Below are positions 1 through 6,120 of a DNA stretch of 13,943 nt, one piece after another. The stretch covers positions 1 to 13,943 of the forward strand of contig JAUXAV010000018.1 in assembly GCA_030619735.1 (NCBI GenBank), written 5' to 3'. Under the pieces are notes generated by a model. That model was given only the letters and a program-made list of their open reading frames with translations, was not told where the DNA came from and made no database searches. This DNA is from Candidatus Aenigmatarchaeota archaeon (GTDB taxonomy: Archaea; Aenigmatarchaeota; Aenigmatarchaeia; QMZP01; JAUXAV01). Made by a program: the position numbers and the translations under genes. The stretch's first letter is position 1; the number at the start of each line of letters is the position of its first letter.

Positions 1-555
1 AAGCCGGATTATGTCAGCTCAGAGCAGGAAGAGGACATATATTCTGACAGGATAACAAAGGAAGACAGGCCCATAATCAATATAGAGAAGGTCCTGGAGG
101 AGCAGCCTGCTGAGATTCTCACCCAGATAAAAAGGGTGACCCATCCGAGGCTGAAGGAATGGAAGGGAGCGAAAAGCCTTAACCGGAAGCCCCCGGAGGT
201 CTTCGGCACGCTCTTTGACAGGCTCAGGTTCCTGGAAAACAGGGCGGATGAGCTGGAATCCATGATGGAGGAAAGGACAGGGCTCCATAATGATGTTATC
301 AAGGAAATCAACAAGGACATAGAAGACAAGGAAAAGACGGTTTCCTGGCTCTCTGACGTGGAAGAGAAGAGGAACTTCAAGCTTGACATCTCCATCCTGA
401 GAAGGGACAAAAGATTCGAGCTCCTGCAGTTCTGGAGGGACACAATGGAGCTGAAGACAGAGATCAGGGAGGTCATGGAGCATATAGAGACAGAAAGGAA
501 CATTGTGGACATATTCAAGGGCGTTGAAGGAATAGCAGGGGGCAGTAAAGGGTGA
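1..555 (+). CDS. Helical, probably coiled-coil protein of unknown function, 5' end outside window
   Basis: The frame is open from the first base of the window to the TGA at 553-555, so this is the C-terminal part (184 codons) of a longer protein. A GTG at 136 is in frame but is not needed as a start, because the reading continues upstream with similar codon use. The sequence is rich in Glu, Lys, Arg and Leu and looks almost wholly alpha-helical from about codon 70 on, with stretches such as RLRFLENRADELESMMEE and MELKTEIREVMEHIETER that suggest a coiled coil. I see no catalytic motif and do not recognise the family. It ends six bases before the HerA-like ATPase and its stop overlaps that gene's weak SD, so the two are probably translated together. 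A structural or adaptor partner of the ATPase is an inference from that pairing only. Confidence 0.8.
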   Translation, partial: KPDYVSSEQEEDIYSDRITKEDRPIINIEKVLEEQPAEILTQIKRVTHPRLKEWKGAKSLNRKPPEVFGTLFDRLRFLENRADELESMMEERTGLHNDVIKEINKDIEDKEKTVSWLSDVEEKRNFKLDISILRRDKRFELLQFWRDTMELKTEIREVMEHIETERNIVDIFKGVEGIAGGSKG

Positions 556-561
556 TTCCAG

Positions 562-2586
562 ATGATAGATATAAAGGAAAGGCTCATTTCTGATGAAATA
601 AAGAGGCTCGCACCTGTTCTGGGAGCGGAAAGGGCAGAGAAGCTCAACAAGGCATATTTACTGGGCGACGAGGAGGTCAGGAAGAGGATTTTTGAACTGG
701 TGGATGTTATAAAGGCAGGGATTTCAAATGACAAGGAGCTCAGCCAGTCCCTGCTTATTGAACCCCCATTAAGGGAGCAGGCGGACTGCGGGGAAATCCG
801 TGTGGGGGATGTGCTTTACGGGAAGAAGAAACTCTATCCCTTCACCCTGGACAGGGAATCCCTTCTCACGCATATAGGGATATTCGGCTCATCCGGGTAT
901 GGAAAGACCAACCTTGCATACTCCCTGACCAGGCAGCTCTCTGACAAGGGCATACCGGTCCTTATAATGGACTTCTCCAAGAGGAACTACAGGGACCTGC
1001 TCTCCACTGAAATGAAGGAAAGGATAAAGATTTACACAGTGGGAAGGAATGTTTCCCCCTTCAAGTTCAACCCCCTGAAGCCCCCTGAGGGAATCCAGCT
1101 CTCGCAATGGATGAAGGAGTTCTCCGCCATATTCGACCATTCCTACTGGCTCCTGGGCGGGGGAAGGCATATCATTCTCAAGGCAATGGATAATGCCTAT
1201 GCGGAAAACCCCAACCCCAGGCTAAAGGATTTGAAGAGGCAGCTCGCAGAATACCGGAAGGCAAGCATTGGCAGCAGGGAGAGGAACTGGATTTCCACTG
1301 CTGAGAGACCTTTGGACTCCCTGGGCTTCAAGGAGGTCGGGGAGATATTCGAATGTGATGAGGGCACAAAGCCCTCTGAGTTCTTTGAAAAGGGAAGGAT
1401 AACCATACTGGAGCTTGACGGTTTGTCTGATAATGACAAGAACTTCTTCATAGAGATAACCCTGCAATGGCTCAGGGACTGGCTCCTGGTCAGCGGCAAG
1501 AGGGAGAAGCTCAGGGGCGTCGTAATCCTGGAGGAGGCCCATCATGTGCTGAACAGGGAGAAGGCGAACAGGCTGGGTTCAGAAACGGTCATAGACCTGG
1601 TTTTCAGGGAAATCAGGGAGCTGGGCATGGGCATGGTGTACATAGACCAGCATCCCTCCATGGTCTCATACCCTGCCATCGGTAACACCTCAACCCAGAT
1701 ATACATGAACCTGGGGCTTGACACAAAGCATTCCTCTGACATACATGATGCAAGCAACACATTAGGCCTTGACTACAGGGAGCAGGGCGGCTACCTGAGG
1801 AGGCTGCCAGTGGGGCACGGCTTTGTGCTGTGCAGGATGGGCAACTTCAAGGGCCCCTTCCTGACGGGCTTTGAGCTCTTCCCCATAAAGAAGGGCATAG
1901 TATCTGACATTGATTTGGCAAGGCACATGGGCATTGAATACAAGCCGGAGGAGGAGAGCCCAACCGGAGTCAAACCAAAACCCGGCAAGCTCCCGCTTGA
2001 TGAGATAGATGACAACGGCTGGAAGATTATAAAGACCATAGGCGAGGGCAGGGGGGCCTTCACCTCCGAGATTTACAAGAGGATTAGCATGTCCGGGAGC
2101 GTGTTCAACAAGGTGATGGAAAAGCTGATAAGCCTGGGGCTTGCCGGAGGGGTGAGGGCAAAGGCAGGCAAGAACCGGATGTTCTATTACCATCTCACGG
2201 ACCTGGGCTTGGCGGTTTATGAGAAGATGTTCGGGAAGCCAAAGGGCTCTGCCAATATGGACCTTGACGGAATCAGGGAGTTCGTGAAGCTCGCTGGCTG
2301 GGAATGGAAGGAGAAAAAGGATTCAGAAGGGGAAACCCTTGTTGAGATGGGCAATAATAAAACCAGCATGAGGATAAACATAGAGGAAAAGCCCGACAGG
2401 GAGAGGATAAGGAAGGACCTGGCAAAATCCAGGTATTTTCTGTGCGCCACTAACGAGATAAGGAACATGGTCCTGCAGGAGGCCGCCAAATACAGCAGGA
2501 GAAATTCTTCTGGCTACATACTGTTTGTTTCGGTTGCTGAGAAGTTCCAGGAAAAGGGCAAGTTTGACAGGATTGAGTTCGGCTGA
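562..2586 (+). CDS. HerA/DUF87-family ATPase with C-terminal winged helix and extra domain
   Basis: This 674-residue protein carries the P-loop core of the HerA/FtsK superfamily, ring-forming ATPases that move DNA or protein. Walker A is GSSGYGKT at residues 109-116. Walker B is VILEEAH at 321-327, with the catalytic Glu followed by His as is usual in HerA proteins. DQHPSMV at 362-368 matches the conserved DQxPS region that follows. Residues 1-100 hold a helical part and a small beta domain before the core. A winged helix lies at about 480-555 (GWKIIKTIGEGRGAFTSEI onward), followed by a separate alpha/beta domain at about 570-674 that I cannot name. The ATG has only a weak SD (GGTGA) overlapping the stop of the upstream gene, which suggests coupling. 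Arginine is almost always AGG/AGA; I find about three CGN codons. Archaeal HerA works with NurA and Mre11-Rad50 in end resection, but none of these is visible here, so a plasmid-type or defence-type translocase is equally possible. Confidence 0.9.
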   Translation: MIDIKERLISDEIKRLAPVLGAERAEKLNKAYLLGDEEVRKRIFELVDVIKAGISNDKELSQSLLIEPPLREQADCGEIRVGDVLYGKKKLYPFTLDRESLLTHIGIFGSSGYGKTNLAYSLTRQLSDKGIPVLIMDFSKRNYRDLLSTEMKERIKIYTVGRNVSPFKFNPLKPPEGIQLSQWMKEFSAIFDHSYWLLGGGRHIILKAMDNAYAENPNPRLKDLKRQLAEYRKASIGSRERNWISTAERPLDSLGFKEVGEIFECDEGTKPSEFFEKGRITILELDGLSDNDKNFFIEITLQWLRDWLLVSGKREKLRGVVILEEAHHVLNREKANRLGSETVIDLVFREIRELGMGMVYIDQHPSMVSYPAIGNTSTQIYMNLGLDTKHSSDIHDASNTLGLDYREQGGYLRRLPVGHGFVLCRMGNFKGPFLTGFELFPIKKGIVSDIDLARHMGIEYKPEEESPTGVKPKPGKLPLDEIDDNGWKIIKTIGEGRGAFTSEIYKRISMSGSVFNKVMEKLISLGLAGGVRAKAGKNRMFYYHLTDLGLAVYEKMFGKPKGSANMDLDGIREFVKLAGWEWKEKKDSEGETLVEMGNNKTSMRINIEEKPDRERIRKDLAKSRYFLCATNEIRNMVLQEAAKYSRRNSSGYILFVSVAEKFQEKGKFDRIEFG

Positions 2587-2597
2587 GACCCTCCAAA

Positions 2598-2626
2598 GTT
2601 CACTTGTGCATATGGTGTTAGTGAAC
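2598..2626. repeat. Inverted repeat after the ATPase stop
   Basis: The arms GTTCACT (2598-2604) and AGTGAAC (2620-2626) are perfect complements around a 15-base loop, starting 12 bases after the stop of the HerA-like gene. No T-run follows directly, so it is not a standard bacterial terminator. It may be an RNA 3' end structure or chance. Confidence 0.3.
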
Positions 2627-2684
2627 AATCTTTCTGGCGCCATGGAACATGCCAAAAAATGGGGTGGGAATGGTGGGGACCAGC

Positions 2685-2698
2685 AAAAGCATAAATAC
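2685..2698 (+). promoter_or_regulatory. Possible archaeal TATA/BRE element
   Basis: The run AAAAGCATAAATAC has the purine-rich BRE-like bases followed by an A/T-rich octamer expected of an archaeal promoter. Transcription would start about 25 bases further on, near 2718-2727. No convincing gene starts there, so it would drive either a long leader or an RNA. The call depends on the host being an archaeon. Confidence 0.3.
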
Positions 2699-2780
2699 TT
2701 TACTGTTAATAATTATAGGGAATAGTATGAACTTTCATGCTCATCTCTTACTAAATAAAAAAAATTTACGGAATTCCTGT

Positions 2781-2803
2781 AATTTGTTCAGTCTGAACAA
2801 ATT
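2781..2803. promoter_or_regulatory. Perfect 10-bp-arm palindrome, candidate operator
   Basis: The left arm AATTTGTTCA (2781-2790) and right arm TGAACAAATT (2794-2803) are exact inverted copies around the 3-base centre GTC. The size and symmetry suit a dimeric winged-helix or HTH regulator. It ends five bases before a TATA-like box, a position where a bound repressor or activator would act on transcription. It is the strongest non-coding signal in the window. Confidence 0.55.
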
Positions 2804-2807
2804 GCGG

Positions 2808-2819
2808 TTTAATATATAT
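2808..2819 (+). promoter_or_regulatory. Possible TATA box beside the palindrome
   Basis: The run TTTAATATATAT starts just after the palindrome. In an archaeon it would place transcription start near 2840-2845 and give the vWA operon a leader of about 255 bases. I see no bacterial -35/-10 pair of comparable quality in the gap. Confidence 0.35.
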
Positions 2820-3060
2820 CCCAAGGGATTCACACAGGCTCGGCTCCGGGGGCACAACACCAAAAATCAAGCATTAAATAATACTGAAGGAAAGGATTAT
2901 TGAAGCCCTAATGTAGCCCCTTCTGTTTGTTAGTTGTTGCTACCCCGAACAGACCAAAATCAGGCAACTTCGCCTATCTTTTTGTTGTCTTCTGAAGGCC
3001 AGTTTCTGTCTTGCTTGGGATATCTTTTGTTTTCAGCCCTTATTTTGTGAAAGTGTAGTT

Positions 3061-3080
3061 AATCTTTTTAAGAAAAGATT
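3061..3080. promoter_or_regulatory. Hairpin directly upstream of the vWA gene SD
   Basis: The arms AATCTTTT (3061-3068) and AAAAGATT (3073-3080) are perfect complements around a TAAG loop. The stem ends three bases before the SD AAAGGAG (3084-3090), which lies seven bases before the ATG. It could be a protein-binding site in DNA or an RNA hairpin that affects ribosome access. Confidence 0.45.
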
Positions 3081-3097
3081 AGGAAAGGAGCAGTAAA

Positions 3098-5194
3098 ATG
3101 AAACGGACAAAGGGAAAAGGTAAAGAGAAAGAAACGAAACGTACAACCAAAAGCCCGTCTATTATATTGAATGGGCTACTAATTGCTGCAATAGTTGCTA
3201 CAGTAGTTGTAGCTGCAGTCACAATGCACAGCTACAAGAAAGGGAGGGCTCCCAAAGAAGGGAGGGCTCCCAAAGAGGACGCGAGAAGAAATCTCAGAGA
3301 TCTCAGAGATCTCACCCCCCCGAGAACAAAAGACCAGCTTGCTGGAATGGAATGCAAAATGACGAAAGATGGCATAAGAAAGAAGGCCCTGATAGCGCGG
3401 AATGGTGTTGTATGCCGGGAGAACCCCCGCGGAGACTTCAATGGCAAGGTGGCAAAGTTCTATGAATCCTACTTTGTGTTTGACTTTTATCCAGATGAAA
3501 ACAACCCGGAATACTACCAGATTGGCTCTGAGCCAAGGAAGTCATCCATAATAGGATGGGTTTCCGCAGACGATGCAGCCAGCTGGAATACCAGGGTCGG
3601 AGTAGGATACATAGGCCATCCATTGCTTGTCTTTGCAGAGCCGAATGACCTGAGGGAATATATAAAGACAGGGAATCCGCAGAAGGCTATTGCAAGGACA
3701 AAGCTTGAGACAAAATCCAGGCTGATGCCATGGCCCATTACGGATTTTGAGGACTTTGAGCACGATGGCAAGATATATCAGCTCTATGAGATAAACTTTC
3801 TGGGAGAGTTTACAAGGGGCGACTATGTGACAGAGGTTTCTGTTGATATAGCTCCGGAGGACCCTGCCTTGACAGAAGAGCAGAAATCTCTGAGGAAAAC
3901 CATCCGCATGCTTGACGTTGTTTTCGTAGTTGATACAACAAACTCCATGGAGCCATACATAGAGGCTGTCAAGCAGACCATGAAGGCACTGGTGGTCGGC
4001 ATAAAGAATCTGCCCGCCAACCCGGATGTGGAATTCAGGATGGTTGAATACAGGGACTATGTTGAGGGTCTTATGTGGAACAAGGATGTTACAAGAGAGC
4101 ACCCCTCTGGCGGCGGTTTTGCGAGAACCTCTGAATTCCTGAATCTCATTGACCCCGTACATCACGGTAATGTTTCCAGTGTGGACCATCCAGAGGCAGT
4201 GTATGAAGGCATGCACGATGGTATAATGCAGACAACATGGAGGGGCAAGCTTTCGCACAGGGTTATTGTGCTCATAGGCGATGACTCCTCGCATCTGTTG
4301 TCTGATGACAGCAAGAATCCCAACAACTACACTGGAAAGTATATTCTGAGCCTTGCGAACGAAAGGGTAATAAAGATATTCAGCCTGCTTGCACCCTGCC
4401 GGGGAACCGAAGAGCATATAACGCTCCATAAAGAGCAGTTCACAGAGCTTGCAGAGAAAACAGGCGGCGAATGCTACGAGCTGAGTCAGGCCAGCAACAT
4501 CATCCAGAAGGTTGATGATATTCTAAAATCCGAGGCCCATGTCATCAAGGAGCGTGTAAAGGGCGAAAAAAGATACGCAATTGCTGTCAGGGACCTGGGC
4601 AGGATGCCGAAGAGGGAAGATATCATTAGAGAGGTCCCTCTAAGGGAACGCACCCCTGTCCTTGAATACCTTGACTTTATGACTAAAAGAGGGGTCACGC
4701 CAGAGATGACAGGTATAGGCATACCCACATTCTCCAAGGGCTGGATAGTCTCTGAGACGGAAGGCATGCCGCTTGTTGAAAGGAAAATCTATATAGCAAA
4801 AAAAGAGCTGGGATTCCTTTCAACAGAGCTGGAGATGGTTGCCATGCTTCTTGAAAGTGGTGAAGAGGCAATAGGATTTCAGAGGATTCATGATGATTCA
4901 GGGACAATGAGGGCTGAAGGCATGGTCCATTGGCGTTTGAGCGCTGTTCACCAGGAAAGACCAGGATACATGGACACATGGCATAAGGTTATTGGAGTCC
5001 CTGGCAACGGCATGTTCAAGATGACCAAAGAAGAGCTGATACACCTGCCGCAGAGCAAAAAGGATGCTTTGAGATACAGGCTGACAAGGGAATTCAGGCC
5101 CGATATATTAAACGACCTGAACAATGACTCCATATTCCCGTTCTACGGCACTGGGATTAAATTCGGATGGGTGCCTGAAGACCATATTCCGTAA
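3098..5194 (+). CDS. Membrane-anchored PpkA-like protein with SH3-like and vWA domains
   Basis: This 698-residue protein has a Lys/Arg-rich start, one membrane segment at about 21-43, a repeat-bearing charged linker (50-75) and a large part predicted outside the cell. An SH3-like stretch at about 125-170 includes GWVSADDAASWNTR (153-166), a signature I associate with the region before the vWA domain in PpkA-type proteins. The vWA domain runs from about 270 to 475. Its MIDAS metal site has DTTNS at 279-283, EYRDY at 317-321 and GDD at 394-396, so it looks intact. A C-terminal region (about 495-698) includes a second GWI element near 548-550 and matches PpkA-type C-termini in style, but no kinase domain is present. 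The start is set by SD AAAGGAG seven bases upstream. As the first gene of the seven-gene operon, it may sense or bind a protein partner through the metal site. The PpkA likeness is from memory of the motif pattern. Confidence 0.85.
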   Translation: MKRTKGKGKEKETKRTTKSPSIILNGLLIAAIVATVVVAAVTMHSYKKGRAPKEGRAPKEDARRNLRDLRDLTPPRTKDQLAGMECKMTKDGIRKKALIARNGVVCRENPRGDFNGKVAKFYESYFVFDFYPDENNPEYYQIGSEPRKSSIIGWVSADDAASWNTRVGVGYIGHPLLVFAEPNDLREYIKTGNPQKAIARTKLETKSRLMPWPITDFEDFEHDGKIYQLYEINFLGEFTRGDYVTEVSVDIAPEDPALTEEQKSLRKTIRMLDVVFVVDTTNSMEPYIEAVKQTMKALVVGIKNLPANPDVEFRMVEYRDYVEGLMWNKDVTREHPSGGGFARTSEFLNLIDPVHHGNVSSVDHPEAVYEGMHDGIMQTTWRGKLSHRVIVLIGDDSSHLLSDDSKNPNNYTGKYILSLANERVIKIFSLLAPCRGTEEHITLHKEQFTELAEKTGGECYELSQASNIIQKVDDILKSEAHVIKERVKGEKRYAIAVRDLGRMPKREDIIREVPLRERTPVLEYLDFMTKRGVTPEMTGIGIPTFSKGWIVSETEGMPLVERKIYIAKKELGFLSTELEMVAMLLESGEEAIGFQRIHDDSGTMRAEGMVHWRLSAVHQERPGYMDTWHKVIGVPGNGMFKMTKEELIHLPQSKKDALRYRLTREFRPDILNDLNNDSIFPFYGTGIKFGWVPEDHIP
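3241..3276 (+). repeat. Two perfect 18-base tandem copies in the vWA linker
   Basis: The 18-base unit AGGGAGGGCTCCCAAAGA occurs at 3241-3258 and again at 3259-3276 without change, encoding the repeated hexapeptide GRAPKE after the membrane segment. The unit length is a multiple of three, so copy-number change would alter linker length without a frameshift. Confidence 0.9.
3291..3314 (+). repeat. 9-base tandem repeat in the vWA linker
   Basis: ATCTCAGAG occurs at 3291-3299 and 3300-3308, with a third partial copy to 3314, encoding NLRDLRDL. It lies only 14 bases after the 18-base repeat, which suggests that the linker region is prone to slippage. Confidence 0.85.
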
Positions 5195-5201
5195 TAACAG
5201 G

Positions 5202-5227
5202 GGGCTGTGCTAACCAATGCGCAGCCC
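5202..5227. terminator. Strong hairpin between vWA and ABC genes, partial terminator or processing site
   Basis: The arms GGGCTGTGC (5202-5210) and GCGCAGCCC (5219-5227) form a nine-pair stem with one G-U pair and an 8-base loop, starting eight bases after the vWA stop. No T-run follows, so it is probably not a full intrinsic terminator. It could set the relative amounts of the vWA protein and the transporter through mRNA ends or stability. The role is inferred. Confidence 0.5.
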
Positions 5228-5243
5228 TCACAACATTATTGGT

Positions 5244-5252
5244 AAAAAGGAG
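5244..5252 (+). promoter_or_regulatory. SD site that fixes the ABC ATPase start
   Basis: AAAAAGGAG lies seven bases before the ATG at 5260. An in-frame TTG at 5239 has no SD of its own and lies before this site, so the ATG is the better start. Confidence 0.8.
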
Positions 5253-5259
5253 ACTTGCT

Positions 5260-6090
5260 ATGTTTAGGGCAAATTTACGGCAAATCAAACAAAATCAAAC
5301 AAAAAAATCTCCCGGGCCAAGGGAGCCCATACGCTTGCTCTTCAGACTGAGTAATGTAAGCAAGGGCTATTCCTATGGCAAGAAGGGCAGAATAAAAGTA
5401 TTGGAAGGATTAAACCTTTGCATAATCAAAGGTCCTATTACAGGAATAGTTGGCGTCAGTGGCTGCGGTAAGACCACACTTCTGCATATCCTGGGAGCAA
5501 CAGACAAGCCAGACAGTGGTGAGGTTATATGCGAGGGAATGCGTTTGCAATACGACGATAAAATGCAGATGGAAAGATTTAGGATGAATGTCGTGGCCCG
5601 GATTTTCCAGGATTTGAACCTTGCGTCGCACCTTAATGTCATAAGAAATGTCATGTTTCCCCTGGATGTTCGTGGCGAATCCAAAACCAGGGCAAGGATC
5701 AAGGCACTGCAAAGCCTTGCCAGTGTAGGACTCCTGGGTAATGGATCCCATAACAAAAGCAAGAGCAGGATATATAACCTGAGCGGGGGCGAGCGCCAGA
5801 GGGTGGCAATAGCAAAGGCACTTGCATCCGGTGCAAAGGTGATACTCGCTGACGAGCCCACAGGAAACCTTGATTCTTACAACACCATAAAGATAATGGA
5901 CCTGCTCAGGGATATCAACAGGGAGAAGGGGGTAAGCGTGGTTTTCATCAGCCATGACACGAGAATTGCAAAGGACTACGGCCAATTCATCATTGACCTG
6001 GAGCATGTGAAGGAAAATCCTCCAAAAACCGTGTTCTATGGCGTGCCGGCAGAGAGGTATGAAACAGCTGAAAAATTTCGCGTCCACTAA
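5260..6090 (+). CDS. ABC transporter ATP-binding protein, LolD/MacB type
   Basis: This 276-residue ATPase drives the FtsX-like permease encoded next. All motifs are present and intact. Walker A is GVSGCGKTT at 65-73 and the Q-loop is FQD at 116-118. The signature LSGGE (174-178) is followed by RQRVAIAKAL. Walker B with its catalytic Glu is VILADEP at 194-200, followed by TGNLDS, and the H-loop His is at 232. The TGNLDS segment and the overall layout are typical of the LolD/MacB/FtsE group, whose members transmit force to outer domains and often do not move a substrate through the membrane. A charged 25-residue N-terminal extension precedes the usual start of the fold. The gap to the permease is 30 bases with a near-consensus SD. 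The substrate or task cannot be told from the ATPase. Confidence 0.95.
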   Translation: MFRANLRQIKQNQTKKSPGPREPIRLLFRLSNVSKGYSYGKKGRIKVLEGLNLCIIKGPITGIVGVSGCGKTTLLHILGATDKPDSGEVICEGMRLQYDDKMQMERFRMNVVARIFQDLNLASHLNVIRNVMFPLDVRGESKTRARIKALQSLASVGLLGNGSHNKSKSRIYNLSGGERQRVAIAKALASGAKVILADEPTGNLDSYNTIKIMDLLRDINREKGVSVVFISHDTRIAKDYGQFIIDLEHVKENPPKTVFYGVPAERYETAEKFRVH

Positions 6091-6120
6091 GCCGGACTGG
6101 CCACGAAAGGAGGTCTCAAA

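Larger units (their letters stand above)
2587..3097. other. 511-base intergenic region between HerA block and vWA operon
   Basis: No convincing gene was found in this gap, which is richer in A+T than its flanks. It holds an imperfect hairpin just after the ATPase stop, two TATA-like boxes (about 2685-2698 and 2808-2819), a perfect palindrome at 2781-2803 and an inverted repeat at 2922-2953 (TCTGTTTG with CGAACAGA, one wobble pair). There is also a T-rich stretch around 2976-2990, and a hairpin at 3061-3080 just before the SD of the vWA gene. A transcript starting near the second TATA-like box would have a leader of about 250 bases. The gap is large for so compact a region and most likely holds the control region of the downstream operon. 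A small RNA is possible but is not shown by the sequence. Confidence 0.6.

Noticed and set aside
136..138. GTG as start of the first gene
   Set aside because: The frame is open to the window edge with matching codon use, and no SD precedes this GTG.
2727..2903. Possible 58-codon leaderless gene about 30 bases after the TATA-like box at 2685-2698
   Set aside because: It has no SD, its composition is rich in Asn, Leu and Lys unlike the neighbours, and it runs through the palindrome and the second TATA-like box. It looks like an open frame in A/T-rich intergenic DNA.
2962..2990. Terminator-like AGGC/GCCT hairpin followed by a T-rich stretch
   Set aside because: The stem has only four pairs and the T-run is interrupted, too weak to call.
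3542..4429. Long open frame on the minus strand inside the vWA gene
   Set aside because: It lies wholly opposite a well-supported gene, has no SD or neighbours on its strand and encodes a Cys-rich sequence with no domain pattern.
5239..5259. Earlier TTG start for the ABC ATPase
   Set aside because: It lies before the SD AAAAAGGAG and has no ribosome site of its own; the ATG at 5260 is properly spaced.
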